A stretch of 64,000 nucleotides of DNA from Methanobacterium petrolearium. Lineage in GTDB: Archaea; Methanobacteriota; Methanobacteria; Methanobacteriales; Methanobacteriaceae. The notes below the pieces were generated by a model. It saw only the letters and a program-made list of their open reading frames with translations. It was not told the DNA's origin and did no database searches. The DNA is taken from assembly GCF_017873625.1 (NCBI RefSeq), contig NZ_JAGGKL010000001.1, forward strand, positions 335,001 through 399,000, written 5' to 3'. This document shows positions 38,424 to 49,415 of this stretch, in pieces; the first letter of the stretch is position 1; each line of letters opens with the position of its first letter. Position numbers and translations under genes: made by a program.

Positions 38424-39836
38424 ATGGATGTTTCAATTAATTCAAATAAGATTAATAGAATTTTAGTTTTGACACCAGCTATTGTGGCTCTGTGTATTGC
38501 ACTTTTACCTACCTTGAAGTATCAGCTCCCACTTAGCTGGGATGTTTATTATCATATTCACATGGCTAAACTGTATTTTTACCAAGGCTTCACCTTTTGG
38601 GATGCTGTAACATATGCACCTTTTGGAAGACCAATTTACTATCCTCCTTTGTTCCATGTTTTACTTGTTTTGTTGGGACAGGTCTTTAATGGAGACTTTT
38701 TATTTGCAGCTAGGGTGATACAACCTTTATTAGCGTTTAGTGTGGTTTTTTCATTTACCTACCTGGCATACAGAGTATATGGATTGTCTGTTAGTTTCGT
38801 ATCCGGGTTTCTAATTATCATGTCACTAGCTTTTCATCGGTTCATGCTTCCGATTCCAGAATCACTTGCTTTGATATTCTTTTCATTATCCCTATGCTGT
38901 TACTATTTATCTTTACAAAGTGTAGGGGTTAAGTATGGAGTCACTGCCGGAATATTAGCAGGAATGGCTCTTCTAACTCATCCTTCTTCTGCGCTTATCC
39001 TAATAATGGTTGTTTCAGCATATAGCCTACTGCTCAAACTTTCAAGAAACGCAGAAAAGGATTACAACCTTACTAATTTCTGGTATTTTATTTTATCTGC
39101 TTTATTGATCGCTGCTCCATGGTGGGCGCCCCTTTTATTGAATTATGGATATATTGCAAATTTCCCCACTGTTATAACACCTATTTCTGATTATCCGAGG
39201 CTTTTTGGAATAATATCTTTAATATTTGCATTGTGGGGGGTGTATATTTTAATCAAAAGGAGAAACAAAGGCGATCTACTTGTTTTAATCTGGTTAATAT
39301 CTCTTCTGGCATTGAGTCAGATTTATCTACTTGGAATTAATATATTAAATGATCGTATTTTAAATTTTGCAGTTTTGCCAATGGTTTTAACAGCATCACT
39401 GGGTATAAATTATTTCAAAAAGAAAAATCGGCTGGTTTTCAATGTTTTGACTTTGTTTATAATTGTCTTGGCTGTTTTATTTGGGTTTTTAGCTGCAGAC
39501 AACTCTAAACCCTACCCTTCACCTTCTCAAATAGAGATGAGTCATTGGTTTGAAAACAATGGTGATGGTACCAGTGTGATAATGGCAAATGATTCAGCAC
39601 TGGAACCGGTTATCCTAGCTTTTTCAGGACAACCAGTCGCAGGTGGAGGTTACGGGGCAGCAAAAATCAAAGAACTGGATAGGCAGAAATACATGAAATT
39701 CCAATACACTTGGGAAGATCTGAAAAAGGATCGAGTGGGTTATCTTATTTTGAATCATCATCAGAAAAGCCCTCCCTATTCCGAGTTGGTATACCAGAAC
39801 CAAGACTATAAAATATTCCGTATAAAAAACAATTAG
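38424..39836 (+). CDS. Polytopic membrane protein, GT-C glycosyltransferase-like
   Basis: 470 residues with roughly ten transmembrane segments. The first extracytoplasmic loop contains SWDVYYHIHMAKLYFYQG, an acidic/His motif in the position of the catalytic loop in GT-C enzymes (PMT, ArnT, AglB/Stt3). A soluble C-terminal part (about residues 360-470) includes MSHWFENNGDGTSVIMAND and PVAGGGYGAAKIKELD. I infer a polyprenyl-phosphate-sugar-dependent transferase acting on the outer face. It is divergent from the GT2-flippase operon, across 330 bp that contain TATA-like stretches but no convincing gene. Without a search the family remains tentative. Confidence 0.65.
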   Translation: MDVSINSNKINRILVLTPAIVALCIALLPTLKYQLPLSWDVYYHIHMAKLYFYQGFTFWDAVTYAPFGRPIYYPPLFHVLLVLLGQVFNGDFLFAARVIQPLLAFSVVFSFTYLAYRVYGLSVSFVSGFLIIMSLAFHRFMLPIPESLALIFFSLSLCCYYLSLQSVGVKYGVTAGILAGMALLTHPSSALILIMVVSAYSLLLKLSRNAEKDYNLTNFWYFILSALLIAAPWWAPLLLNYGYIANFPTVITPISDYPRLFGIISLIFALWGVYILIKRRNKGDLLVLIWLISLLALSQIYLLGINILNDRILNFAVLPMVLTASLGINYFKKKNRLVFNVLTLFIIVLAVLFGFLAADNSKPYPSPSQIEMSHWFENNGDGTSVIMANDSALEPVILAFSGQPVAGGGYGAAKIKELDRQKYMKFQYTWEDLKKDRVGYLILNHHQKSPPYSELVYQNQDYKIFRIKNN

Positions 39837-40013
39837 ATACAAACATGCTAACTGGTATAGTAGATTAGGATACAAAAATGTGGTTTGGTAGGATTAACAA
39901 GTAGGATATACAATAAACTTAAGATCATAAAAATCTTAAGATCATCAACATGGTCTTAAGATCGTAAAAAGTTCATAAACGTGCAATGGATTAGAACATT
40001 AGGTGATGTAGTT

Positions 40014-41363
<1,350 letters not shown>

Positions 41364-41383
41364 TTTTTTTCAATTTATTTTCA
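41364..41383 (+). terminator. T-tract terminator after the phosphohexomutase gene
   Basis: A T7 run starts immediately at the stop codon, followed by CAATTTATTTTCAT and more T-rich DNA. Confidence 0.45.
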
Positions 41384-41495
41384 TATTCTATTTATTTTCA
41401 ATTAAACTAATTTTTTTATTTTTTACATTCAAGCATAGCTGACTAAAGTGGGAATTTTTGCTGAAATCAAATAATTTGATATTATTTGTGGAGAG

Positions 41496-41840
41496 CTATT
41501 TTTTTTCTCTCTTTTTTTGTCCGGGGTCGTCAAAATAAAAGCCGTAAAACTCTGCACAGAATGCACACAGGGGGAATTCACCATAACGGTAGCGACTACC
41601 ATCATCTTTGTTCATGTCAAACTTCTTACCACAAGTGTAGCAAGTTTCAATTTTTTCTGTTTTCTCATTTTCTTTGATTTTGCCTGTTTTTAGGGAGTTT
41701 TTGTTAGATTTTTTATGTAGTTTGTTGTTTGTAGCGTTATTTTTGTCTATTTTAACACCATCCTGCCTTTTAAAAAGTTTGTCTGTGATTATTTGAATTG
41801 GGGTGTTTAATTTTATACTAACTTTAATTCTAATATTTAT
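41496..41840 (-). pseudogene. Zinc-ribbon ORF without ATG/GTG/TTG start
   Basis: The minus strand is open from the TGA at 41841-41843 to a TAG at 41496-41498, 114 codons. The C-terminal half reads ETCYTCGKKFDM ... YRYGEFPLCAFCAEF, two CxxC knuckles typical of a treble-clef or zinc-ribbon protein, and the N-terminal half is Lys/Asn rich. The amino-acid pattern looks like real coding sequence. Yet no ATG, GTG or TTG lies upstream of the first CxxC; the only Met follows it. Possible explanations are an ATT or ATA start, a sequence error, or a decayed gene. Listed as a broken gene for that reason. Confidence 0.6.
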
Positions 41841-41933
41841 TCATTGTCGATGATATTGATTTAATGGCGGGTTAGTTGGAATCCTTATTTCAAGCGAAAA
41901 ATAAATTATAGATATCTACACAGATTTATGATC

Positions 41934-42503
41934 ATGAATAAAAAAAGAAAAATTGCCTGGGGGATTACTGGAAGCGGTGAAAAACTGGTGGAAACTGTGG
42001 AAATCATGCAACAGATGCGGGATGAGTACCATAAACTTTTCGATATACGTGTATTCATTTCCAAGGCGGGAGATCAAGTTTTAAAATATTACAATCTTTC
42101 TAACACATTAGAGACGAAATTTGACAAAACATGGACTGAAATAAATTCAAACGCCCCTTTTCTAGCCGGACAGATTCAACTGGGAAAATATGAGTTTCTC
42201 CTGGTTGCTCCAGCAACATCTAACACAGTTGCCAAGATTTCTCTTCGTATTGCCGACACTTTACTTACCAACGCATCCATTATGGGCCAGAAAACAAACA
42301 CACCACTATATATCATGCCCACAGACTTTAGAGAGGGTATAGTTACCACTAAACTTCCTAATGGAAAAGATTTAGAGTTAACCATAACTAGGGAGGATGC
42401 AGAACACGTGGAAAGATTGGCAACAATGGAAAGTACCACTGCCTTTGAATCTCCTGAAGAAATACCGGCCATATTTGAAAAACACGCCAATCAACTTAAA
42501 TAA
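41934..42503 (+). CDS. afpA: Archaeoflavoprotein AfpA / DmrB-like flavoprotein
   Basis: About 189 residues of the flavoprotein fold shared by AfpA and dihydromethanopterin reductase DmrB. FMN-site signatures are IAWGITGSGEKLVETVEIM at the start, the VAPATSNTVAKISLRIADTLLTNA segment, and PLYIMPTD. AfpA accepts electrons from ferredoxin and passes them to unknown partners. ATG 41934 (second Met) is preferred marginally over 41928; neither has a clear ribosome site, so the mRNA may be leaderless. Its 3' end overlaps convergently, by 8 bp, the frameshifted gene on the other strand. Confidence 0.82.
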   Translation: MNKKRKIAWGITGSGEKLVETVEIMQQMRDEYHKLFDIRVFISKAGDQVLKYYNLSNTLETKFDKTWTEINSNAPFLAGQIQLGKYEFLLVAPATSNTVAKISLRIADTLLTNASIMGQKTNTPLYIMPTDFREGIVTTKLPNGKDLELTITREDAEHVERLATMESTTAFESPEEIPAIFEKHANQLK

Positions 42504-42820
42504 GTTCCCTTCTAAGTTGAAGAGTAACACTGAACTTCTTTATAGGGAATCCTTCATCATTATCATCGTTAATTGGTGAAATTCCCCGGAAATAATGTTC
42601 AACTGCACCAGTACTATCTATGTCCACAGGTACAGTTTCCATATCCTCCAGGGCATCGAAAAAAATGGTATATTTCCATTATTTTTTCTTCTGGACCTTT
42701 AAAATTTACAATCATAGCCCCTTCTCTTCTGTTCTGGAGCGATATGTATTTATCATCCACATCCATGGATTTATCTTTCTTTTTACTGCCACTAACTCGG
42801 TGAAACACGATATTTGACAT
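42496..42820 (-). pseudogene. Hypothetical gene with frameshift at an A7/T7 homopolymer
   Basis: From ATG 42820 the frame reads MSNIVFHRVSGSKKKDK onward to IYHFF, then departs into a Cys-rich nonsense tail and stops at 42614. Removing one T from the T7 run (A7 on the + strand, 42659-42665) restores a continuous frame DALEDMETVPVDIDSTG ... FSVTLQLRRELI ending at 42496. The repaired product has about 107 residues and looks like one compact alpha/beta domain; I do not recognise the family. Either the gene is inactivated, phase-variable, read by slippage, or the base call is wrong. Confidence 0.7.
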
Positions 42821-43001
42821 TTTTAACCCCCAATTATTTTAGGTATGTTTTAATATTTGGATATTAATTTGATTTTTATTGAATATAAAATTTAGCACAT
42901 AAAGTAGAATTTTCCATTAAAAAGAAATATTTGTGCTTTAAAATCAAAATAAGCGTTGATTGGAGATTGATGACGAAATATTATTGGATGTGGGCAATTA
43001 A

Positions 43002-43490
43002 TCATAATTTATATCCAATGTCTCGGAGAAACTTCTGTCTCCAGGCTATGTCTTCTTCTGTCTCCAGAGTACTAGGTTTAAAACCATCGATAACTCCGAT
43101 TATCCCTCTTCCCTGTTTACTTTCCACAATCAACACCTGAACTGGGTTGGCCGTGGCACAAAAAAGGTTTACCACCTCAGGAACATCTTTAATTCTTTGG
43201 GTGAGGTTAATTGGGAAAGCATTACGGAGGAAAATTAGGAAACTGTGGCCACAGGCCATTTCTAACATTTTTTTCCCGGCTAAGTTCTTCAATTCTTCGT
43301 TGTTCCCCGCAGTTCTTACTTTACAGTCTCCTGAAGCCTCTCCAAATGATAGTCCGAACTCTGCCTGTGGTACAGTATTTACTATGGCTTCATAGAGGTC
43401 TTCAACAGTTTTTATAAAGTGACTTTGACCTAAAATTAGATTGCAATCTTCTGGTACTTCTAATTTAACCATTTTAATATCAAGTTCCAT
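43002..43490 (-). CDS. Adenosine-specific kinase family protein (PF04008)
   Basis: 162 residues matching the small archaeal/bacterial family named adenosine-specific kinase. Family blocks are GLSFGEASGDCKVRTAGN, ACGHSFLIFLRNAFPINL, VPEVVNLFCATANPVQVLI and QGRGIIGVIDGFKP. GGGG stands before the ATG at 43490. The family was named after a crystal structure with bound adenosine phosphate; the physiological reaction is not established. Solitary on the minus strand, divergent from the cupin-type regulator across a region with two palindromes. Confidence 0.85.
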   Translation of the reverse strand: MELDIKMVKLEVPEDCNLILGQSHFIKTVEDLYEAIVNTVPQAEFGLSFGEASGDCKVRTAGNNEELKNLAGKKMLEMACGHSFLIFLRNAFPINLTQRIKDVPEVVNLFCATANPVQVLIVESKQGRGIIGVIDGFKPSTLETEEDIAWRQKFLRDIGYKL

Positions 43491-43572
43491 GTCAATCCCC
43501 TACTTATTAATCAGATAAAATGTATGTTAGTTTAACCTTTAACCTTTTTAGAGAGATTTCTTTGGATCGATA

Positions 43573-43614
43573 AATTTATTTATATTGTAAATAAATTATC
43601 ATTAATGATCATTA
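43573..43614. promoter_or_regulatory. Two adjacent palindromes in the divergent intergenic region
   Basis: 43573-43597 is a perfect inverted repeat with 10-bp arms (AATTTATTTA / TAAATAAATT) and a 5-nt loop. 43603-43614 is the perfect 12-bp palindrome TAATGATCATTA. They lie 83-124 bp upstream of the adenosine-kinase-family gene and 190-230 bp upstream of the cupin regulator. They may be operators; the remaining interval (43491-43805) shows no gene. Confidence 0.45.
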
Positions 43615-43805
43615 CAAAATTATTCCCTGTGAAAAATTATTTGTTGTGAAAATTCATAAATATATTATAAAAGAGTAACTTTAGATCAGAGATTAGATCT
43701 AGATAATCTTATGGATGATCCTATTTAGTTTTATTAAAACCCTGGCTGATTAGCCAAGGGCTTAATCCAAAGATGTTCAATCATATTGAATGAGAGGTTT
43801 TAATT

Positions 43806-44360
43806 ATGAAAGAGAAGATGAAGGAAATTGGGCTGCGAATAACTGAACTTCGAAAGTTATCGGACCTGGAAGTTCAGGATATGGCAGATCACCTTGAAAT
43901 ATCCAGAGAAACTTACCAGGAATACGAAGAAGGGAAAAAAGACATCCCCGCCAGTATTCTATATGAAATCGCTCATAAACTGCAAGTGGATATGGGGTTA
44001 CTTTTAACTGGAGAAGAAACCAGGATGCACATATTTAGCGTAACTCGAAAGGGAAAAGGAGTAGAAGTAGGGCGTAGAAAACAATACAAATACGAAAATC
44101 TAGCTGAAAAATTCATACATAAAAAAGCCGAACCATTCATAGTCACTGCAGAACCTAAAAATGGAAATACAAAACCAGACACCAATTCACATCCAGGACA
44201 AGAGTTCGACTACGTTCTAGAAGGTGTGCTTAGAATTTATATTCACGACAATGAGATCATACTCAAAGAAGGAGATTCAATCTTCTTTGATTCATCATAT
44301 GAACATGCCATGGAAGCCTTGGAAAACAAACCAGCAAAATTCCTGGCCGTTGTAATGTAA
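43806..44360 (+). CDS. XRE-family HTH regulator with C-terminal cupin domain
   Basis: 184 residues. Helix-turn-helix at about 10-65 (ITELRKLSDLEVQDMADHL, SRETYQEYEEGKKDIPASI); cupin_2 beta-barrel at about 115-184 (HPGQEFDYVLEGVLRIYIH, LKEGDSIFFDSSYEHAMEAL), which keeps the His and Glu ligands used for metal or ligand binding. It stands 100 bp upstream of an acyl-CoA synthetase gene on the same strand, the usual partner in methanogens, so it probably controls the acyl-CoA synthetase and 2-oxoacid oxidoreductase operon. Ligand could be an acid or acyl-CoA; this is inferred from position. Confidence 0.88.
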   Translation: MKEKMKEIGLRITELRKLSDLEVQDMADHLEISRETYQEYEEGKKDIPASILYEIAHKLQVDMGLLLTGEETRMHIFSVTRKGKGVEVGRRKQYKYENLAEKFIHKKAEPFIVTAEPKNGNTKPDTNSHPGQEFDYVLEGVLRIYIHDNEIILKEGDSIFFDSSYEHAMEALENKPAKFLAVVM

Positions 44361-44460
44361 AACTCATTTTTATGGGAAAAAACTTTTATGAACTCCATAA
44401 TAATCATAAAAATCTAAAAATAAGGATAAAATCAAAATTTATTTAACGAACGGTGATAAA

Positions 44461-46131
<1,671 letters not shown>

Positions 46132-46324
46132 AATCGGATATGGCTGCAGAAACAGTTTAAAATCTGGATTTCAATATCTCTTCCATTCTTAACAGGATAA
46201 ACCAAATGCACTTTTTCATTCATTGAAAATGTCATGATTTTTAAGTGTATTACTATTATATTGAAAAAGATGATAATTTGAAAAGTTAATATTAGATATG
46301 AAAGTTTACAGGATGATATGAATT

Positions 46325-46615
46325 ATGACCAACCATAAAAAAGAACCATATCCAGTTTTCAATGAACTGGAATGCAAGGCCTGTGAGCGTTGCATAATTG
46401 CCTGTCGTGAAGGCGTGCTCGAAATGAGTGAAGACATTAATGAACGTGGTTATCATTATGTAGTTTATAAAGGGAAAGGATGCACTGGATGTGGAGACTG
46501 TTATTATACATGTCCTGAACCCCTGGCTGTAGAAGTTCACATACCACGAAAATCTCAAAACAACCATAAAAACAAGTTTAAAAATGATAAAAGGGATAAG
46601 GAGGAAGAAAAATGA
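46325..46615 (+). CDS. vorC: 2-oxoacid:ferredoxin oxidoreductase, ferredoxin (delta) subunit, VorC-like
   Basis: 96 residues with two [4Fe-4S] motifs, CKACERCIIAC and CTGCGDCYYTCP, spaced as in the delta subunit of 2-oxoacid oxidoreductases. A charged Lys/Asn-rich tail follows (residues 75-96). It overlaps the next gene by 4 bp (ATGA). Role: electron exit from the thiamine/Fe-S enzyme to ferredoxin. First of three genes in the order ferredoxin, alpha, beta-gamma, the same as vorCBA of Methanothermobacter. Korean-type 2-oxoglutarate or indolepyruvate specificity cannot be excluded. Confidence 0.82.
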   Translation: MTNHKKEPYPVFNELECKACERCIIACREGVLEMSEDINERGYHYVVYKGKGCTGCGDCYYTCPEPLAVEVHIPRKSQNNHKNKFKNDKRDKEEEK

Positions 46616-47670
46616 CTATCCAGCTAATTAAAGGAAACACCGCCGTTATAATTGGGGCAATGTACGCTGGTTGTGACTGTTTCTTCGGTTATCCTATTAC
46701 ACCAGCTTCGGAAATCCTCCACGAAGCTTCATTATACTTCCCGCAAGTTGGAAGGAAATTCGTGCAGGCAGAATCAGAAGAAGCCTCTATAAACATGGTT
46801 TACGGAGCAGCCGCAGCTGGCCATAGAGTCATGACAGCCTCTTCAGGACCCGGAATCAGTCTTATGCAGGAAGGATTCTCTTTCCTAGCAGGAGCAGAAC
46901 TGCCCTGTGTTATTGTGGATATCATGAGAGCAGGACCTGGTTTGGGAAACATAGGGCCGGAACAGGGAGATTACAATCAGGTGGTGAAGGGAGGAGGCCA
47001 TGGGAATTATTATAACATTGTCCTGGCTCCCAACTCAGTGCAGGAAATGTGTGATCTTACCATAAAAGCATTCCAACTGGCAGAAAAGTACCGTAACCCA
47101 GCAGTGGTTCTGGCGGATGGAGTACTGGGGCAAATGGTGGAACGCCTACAATTTCCACAGGAAACTCTAAAACCAGTTTACGATGAATCATGGGCAGTCC
47201 GAGGCAACCATGAAACCCGTGAAAACCTAGTAACCAGCATATTCCTTGATTTTAATCAGTTAGAGGACTTTAACTATCGTATTCAGGATAAATACCAGGA
47301 TATCAGGGAGAATGAGGTGGATTACGAGGAATACCAGATGGAAGATGCTGAGATCATCCTGGTGGCCTATGGAATAAGCAGCCGTGTTGCCCGTTCAGCA
47401 GTGGACCAGGCCCGCCTGGATGGGATAAAAGCAGGACTGTTCCGTCCCAAAACATTATTCCCATTCCCTGAAGAAAAACTCCGGGAAATTGCCACCAATG
47501 AAAATTGCCAGTTTTTATCAGTAGAAATGAGCAACGGGCAGATGAAAGAGGATATAACTCTGGCAATAGGTTGTAAACGCCCGGTGGAACTGGTGAACCG
47601 TATGGGGGGAAACCTCATTGACCAGAAAAGTATCACAGACAAGATCCATGAAATGGCAGGTGACAACTGA
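46612..47670 (+). CDS. vorB: 2-oxoacid:ferredoxin oxidoreductase alpha subunit, VorB-like
   Basis: 352-residue alpha chain (pyrimidine-binding and transketolase C-terminal domains). Landmarks are KGNTAVIIGAMYAGCDCFFGYPITPASEI at the start in shortened form, EASINMVYGAAAAGHRVMT, SSGPGISLMQEGFSFLAGAE and the C-terminal ILVAYGISSRVARSAVDQA. With the beta chain it forms the TPP site that oxidatively decarboxylates a branched-chain 2-oxoacid or runs in reverse from acyl-CoA. Translationally coupled to both neighbours. Placed as VorB because of gene order and the fused beta-gamma partner. Confidence 0.87.
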   Translation: MTIQLIKGNTAVIIGAMYAGCDCFFGYPITPASEILHEASLYFPQVGRKFVQAESEEASINMVYGAAAAGHRVMTASSGPGISLMQEGFSFLAGAELPCVIVDIMRAGPGLGNIGPEQGDYNQVVKGGGHGNYYNIVLAPNSVQEMCDLTIKAFQLAEKYRNPAVVLADGVLGQMVERLQFPQETLKPVYDESWAVRGNHETRENLVTSIFLDFNQLEDFNYRIQDKYQDIRENEVDYEEYQMEDAEIILVAYGISSRVARSAVDQARLDGIKAGLFRPKTLFPFPEEKLREIATNENCQFLSVEMSNGQMKEDITLAIGCKRPVELVNRMGGNLIDQKSITDKIHEMAGDN

Positions 47671-49148
47671 TGACTAGAGAAAACACCATGGATGATAAAC
47701 AGAGGGAACAGATCACCCTGGATGAGAAAATCATCAAAAAACCGGAATCCATGCTGGATAAATATTATCGTAAAGGGGGAAGTGCTCCCACTGCCACTCA
47801 TTACTGTCCAGGGTGTGGTCATGGGATACTGCACAAACTCATAGGTGAGGCCATGGATGATCTGGGAATACAGGACCGTGCAGTTATGACCAGCCCAGTG
47901 GGATGTGCAGTATTTGCATACTACTATTTTGACTGTGGACATGTACAAGTCGCACACGGCCGAGCACCAGCAGTAGGAACTGGACTATCCCGTGCAGAAG
48001 AAGATGCTGTAGTAATGTTATATCAGGGAGATGGAGACCTGGCATCCATAGGACTGAATGAAACTATCCAGGCTGCCAACCGTGGAGAAAAAATGGCTGT
48101 TTTCTTTGTGAACAACACGGTTTATGGAATGACCGGAGGGCAGATGGCACCCACCACCCTGGTGGGAGAAGTTACCGTAACCTGCCCAACAGGTAGAGAC
48201 CCTCATTACATGGGATACCCTCTGCACATGTCAGAATTACTGGACAATCTGGATGCGCCTGTATTCATTGAACGTGTCTCTGTTTCAGACCCAAAACACA
48301 TCCGTAAAGCCAAAATAGCGGTTCGAAAAGCCCTGGAAGTTCAGAGGGATGGTAAAGGTTATGCTTTTGTTGAAGTACTTTCCCCTTGCCCCACCAACCT
48401 GAGAATGGATGCTCAGGGAGCTGAAAATTTTGTTAACAATGAAATGACCAAAGAATTCCCCTTAAAAAACTTCCGAGACAAGAGAAAAGAAACAGAACCC
48501 CTGTGCAGGGCAAGCAGTGATTTTTCACAGGAATCATTAAACGAAATCTTTGAAGTCCAGGAAGGTAATTCATGGGAGGCAAAGGATGATCCTTCCTTCC
48601 AGAGGAAGGTAGTGCGTATTGCAGGATTTGGAGGTCAGGGAGTTTTAAGCATGGGCCTCACACTGGCCCAGGCAGCATGTAATGACCAGCGACATGTATC
48701 TTGGTATCCATCTTATGGACCAGAACAGAGAGGAGGCACATCAGACTGTACTGTGGTTATTTCTGGTGAAATCATAGGATCCCCTGTCCTGGAAACCTCC
48801 GATGGTTTGGTGGCAATGAACCAGCCTTCACTGGAAAAATTCGCCTCCAAAGTTAGGGAAGGTGGAATTATCATCTATGAAAGCAGTATAGGTGAGTTTG
48901 AATCTCCTGAAGGTCTCAGAACTCTGGCTATACCTGCTCGTAAAATTGCCAAGGAACACGGTGTGAAAAGAGCAGCCAACACAGCCATGTTAGGGGTTAT
49001 AATGGAATTGGGATTAACAGGACTTCCTGAACACGTTTTCACCGAGGCAGTTGAGCACACCTTCCGCAGAAAACCTAAACTGGTACCAGCCAACCTGGAA
49101 ATACTGGAAGCCGGTGCAAAATGGGCACGGGAAACTTTTAAAACATAA
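47670..49148 (+). CDS. vorA: 2-oxoacid:ferredoxin oxidoreductase, fused beta and gamma subunits, VorA-like
   Basis: 492 residues, a fusion. Residues about 35-290 are the beta chain with TPP/Mg motif YQGDGDLASIGLNETIQ and FFVNNTVYGMTGGQMAPT, and Cys residues in HYCPGCGHGIL that bind the proximal cluster. From about residue 310 the gamma chain starts, RIAGFGGQGVLSMGLTL, with the CoA-binding YGPEQRGGTSDCTVVIS. This beta-gamma fusion is the form known for 2-oxoisovalerate oxidoreductase VorA in Methanobacteriales. The start overlaps the vorB stop. A strong T-rich terminator follows. Confidence 0.88.
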   Translation: MTRENTMDDKQREQITLDEKIIKKPESMLDKYYRKGGSAPTATHYCPGCGHGILHKLIGEAMDDLGIQDRAVMTSPVGCAVFAYYYFDCGHVQVAHGRAPAVGTGLSRAEEDAVVMLYQGDGDLASIGLNETIQAANRGEKMAVFFVNNTVYGMTGGQMAPTTLVGEVTVTCPTGRDPHYMGYPLHMSELLDNLDAPVFIERVSVSDPKHIRKAKIAVRKALEVQRDGKGYAFVEVLSPCPTNLRMDAQGAENFVNNEMTKEFPLKNFRDKRKETEPLCRASSDFSQESLNEIFEVQEGNSWEAKDDPSFQRKVVRIAGFGGQGVLSMGLTLAQAACNDQRHVSWYPSYGPEQRGGTSDCTVVISGEIIGSPVLETSDGLVAMNQPSLEKFASKVREGGIIIYESSIGEFESPEGLRTLAIPARKIAKEHGVKRAANTAMLGVIMELGLTGLPEHVFTEAVEHTFRRKPKLVPANLEILEAGAKWARETFKT

Positions 49149-49154
49149 AAAAAT

Positions 49155-49260
49155 CTTTTTTCATCTCTTTTTTTCCATTTTTATCCGCTTTTCATTATTT
49201 TTTTCTTATTTTTTAATTTTTCTATATTGTTTAATGTTCATTTTTAATATCAATCCATCA
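49155..49260 (+). terminator. Extended T-rich terminator after the Vor operon
   Basis: From 7 bp after the stop codon there are repeated T6-T8 runs broken by single C or A bases over about 100 bp. It separates the Vor operon from the next oxidoreductase genes. Confidence 0.65.
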
Positions 49261-49415
49261 TTTACCTCTTAACCAGTTTAGTTAATTAATCCAAAACTTA
49301 AGTTTATAACTCAAATTTTAAGTAAAATTAAGATCAAATTATGTAAAGAGATATAATGGTTTAGGGGTTTGAATGGACTTATAACTGTAGAATTATGTGA
49401 GATGGGGGTGAATTA

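Noticed and set aside
43743..43767. Inverted-repeat look of GGCTGATTAGCC and GCCAAGGGC before the cupin regulator
   Set aside because: Arms are only four bases with overlapping partners; too weak to call an operator.
46292..46567. Minus-strand frame over the VorC ferredoxin gene
   Set aside because: The plus strand encodes two clear [4Fe-4S] motifs; the minus frame is a shadow.
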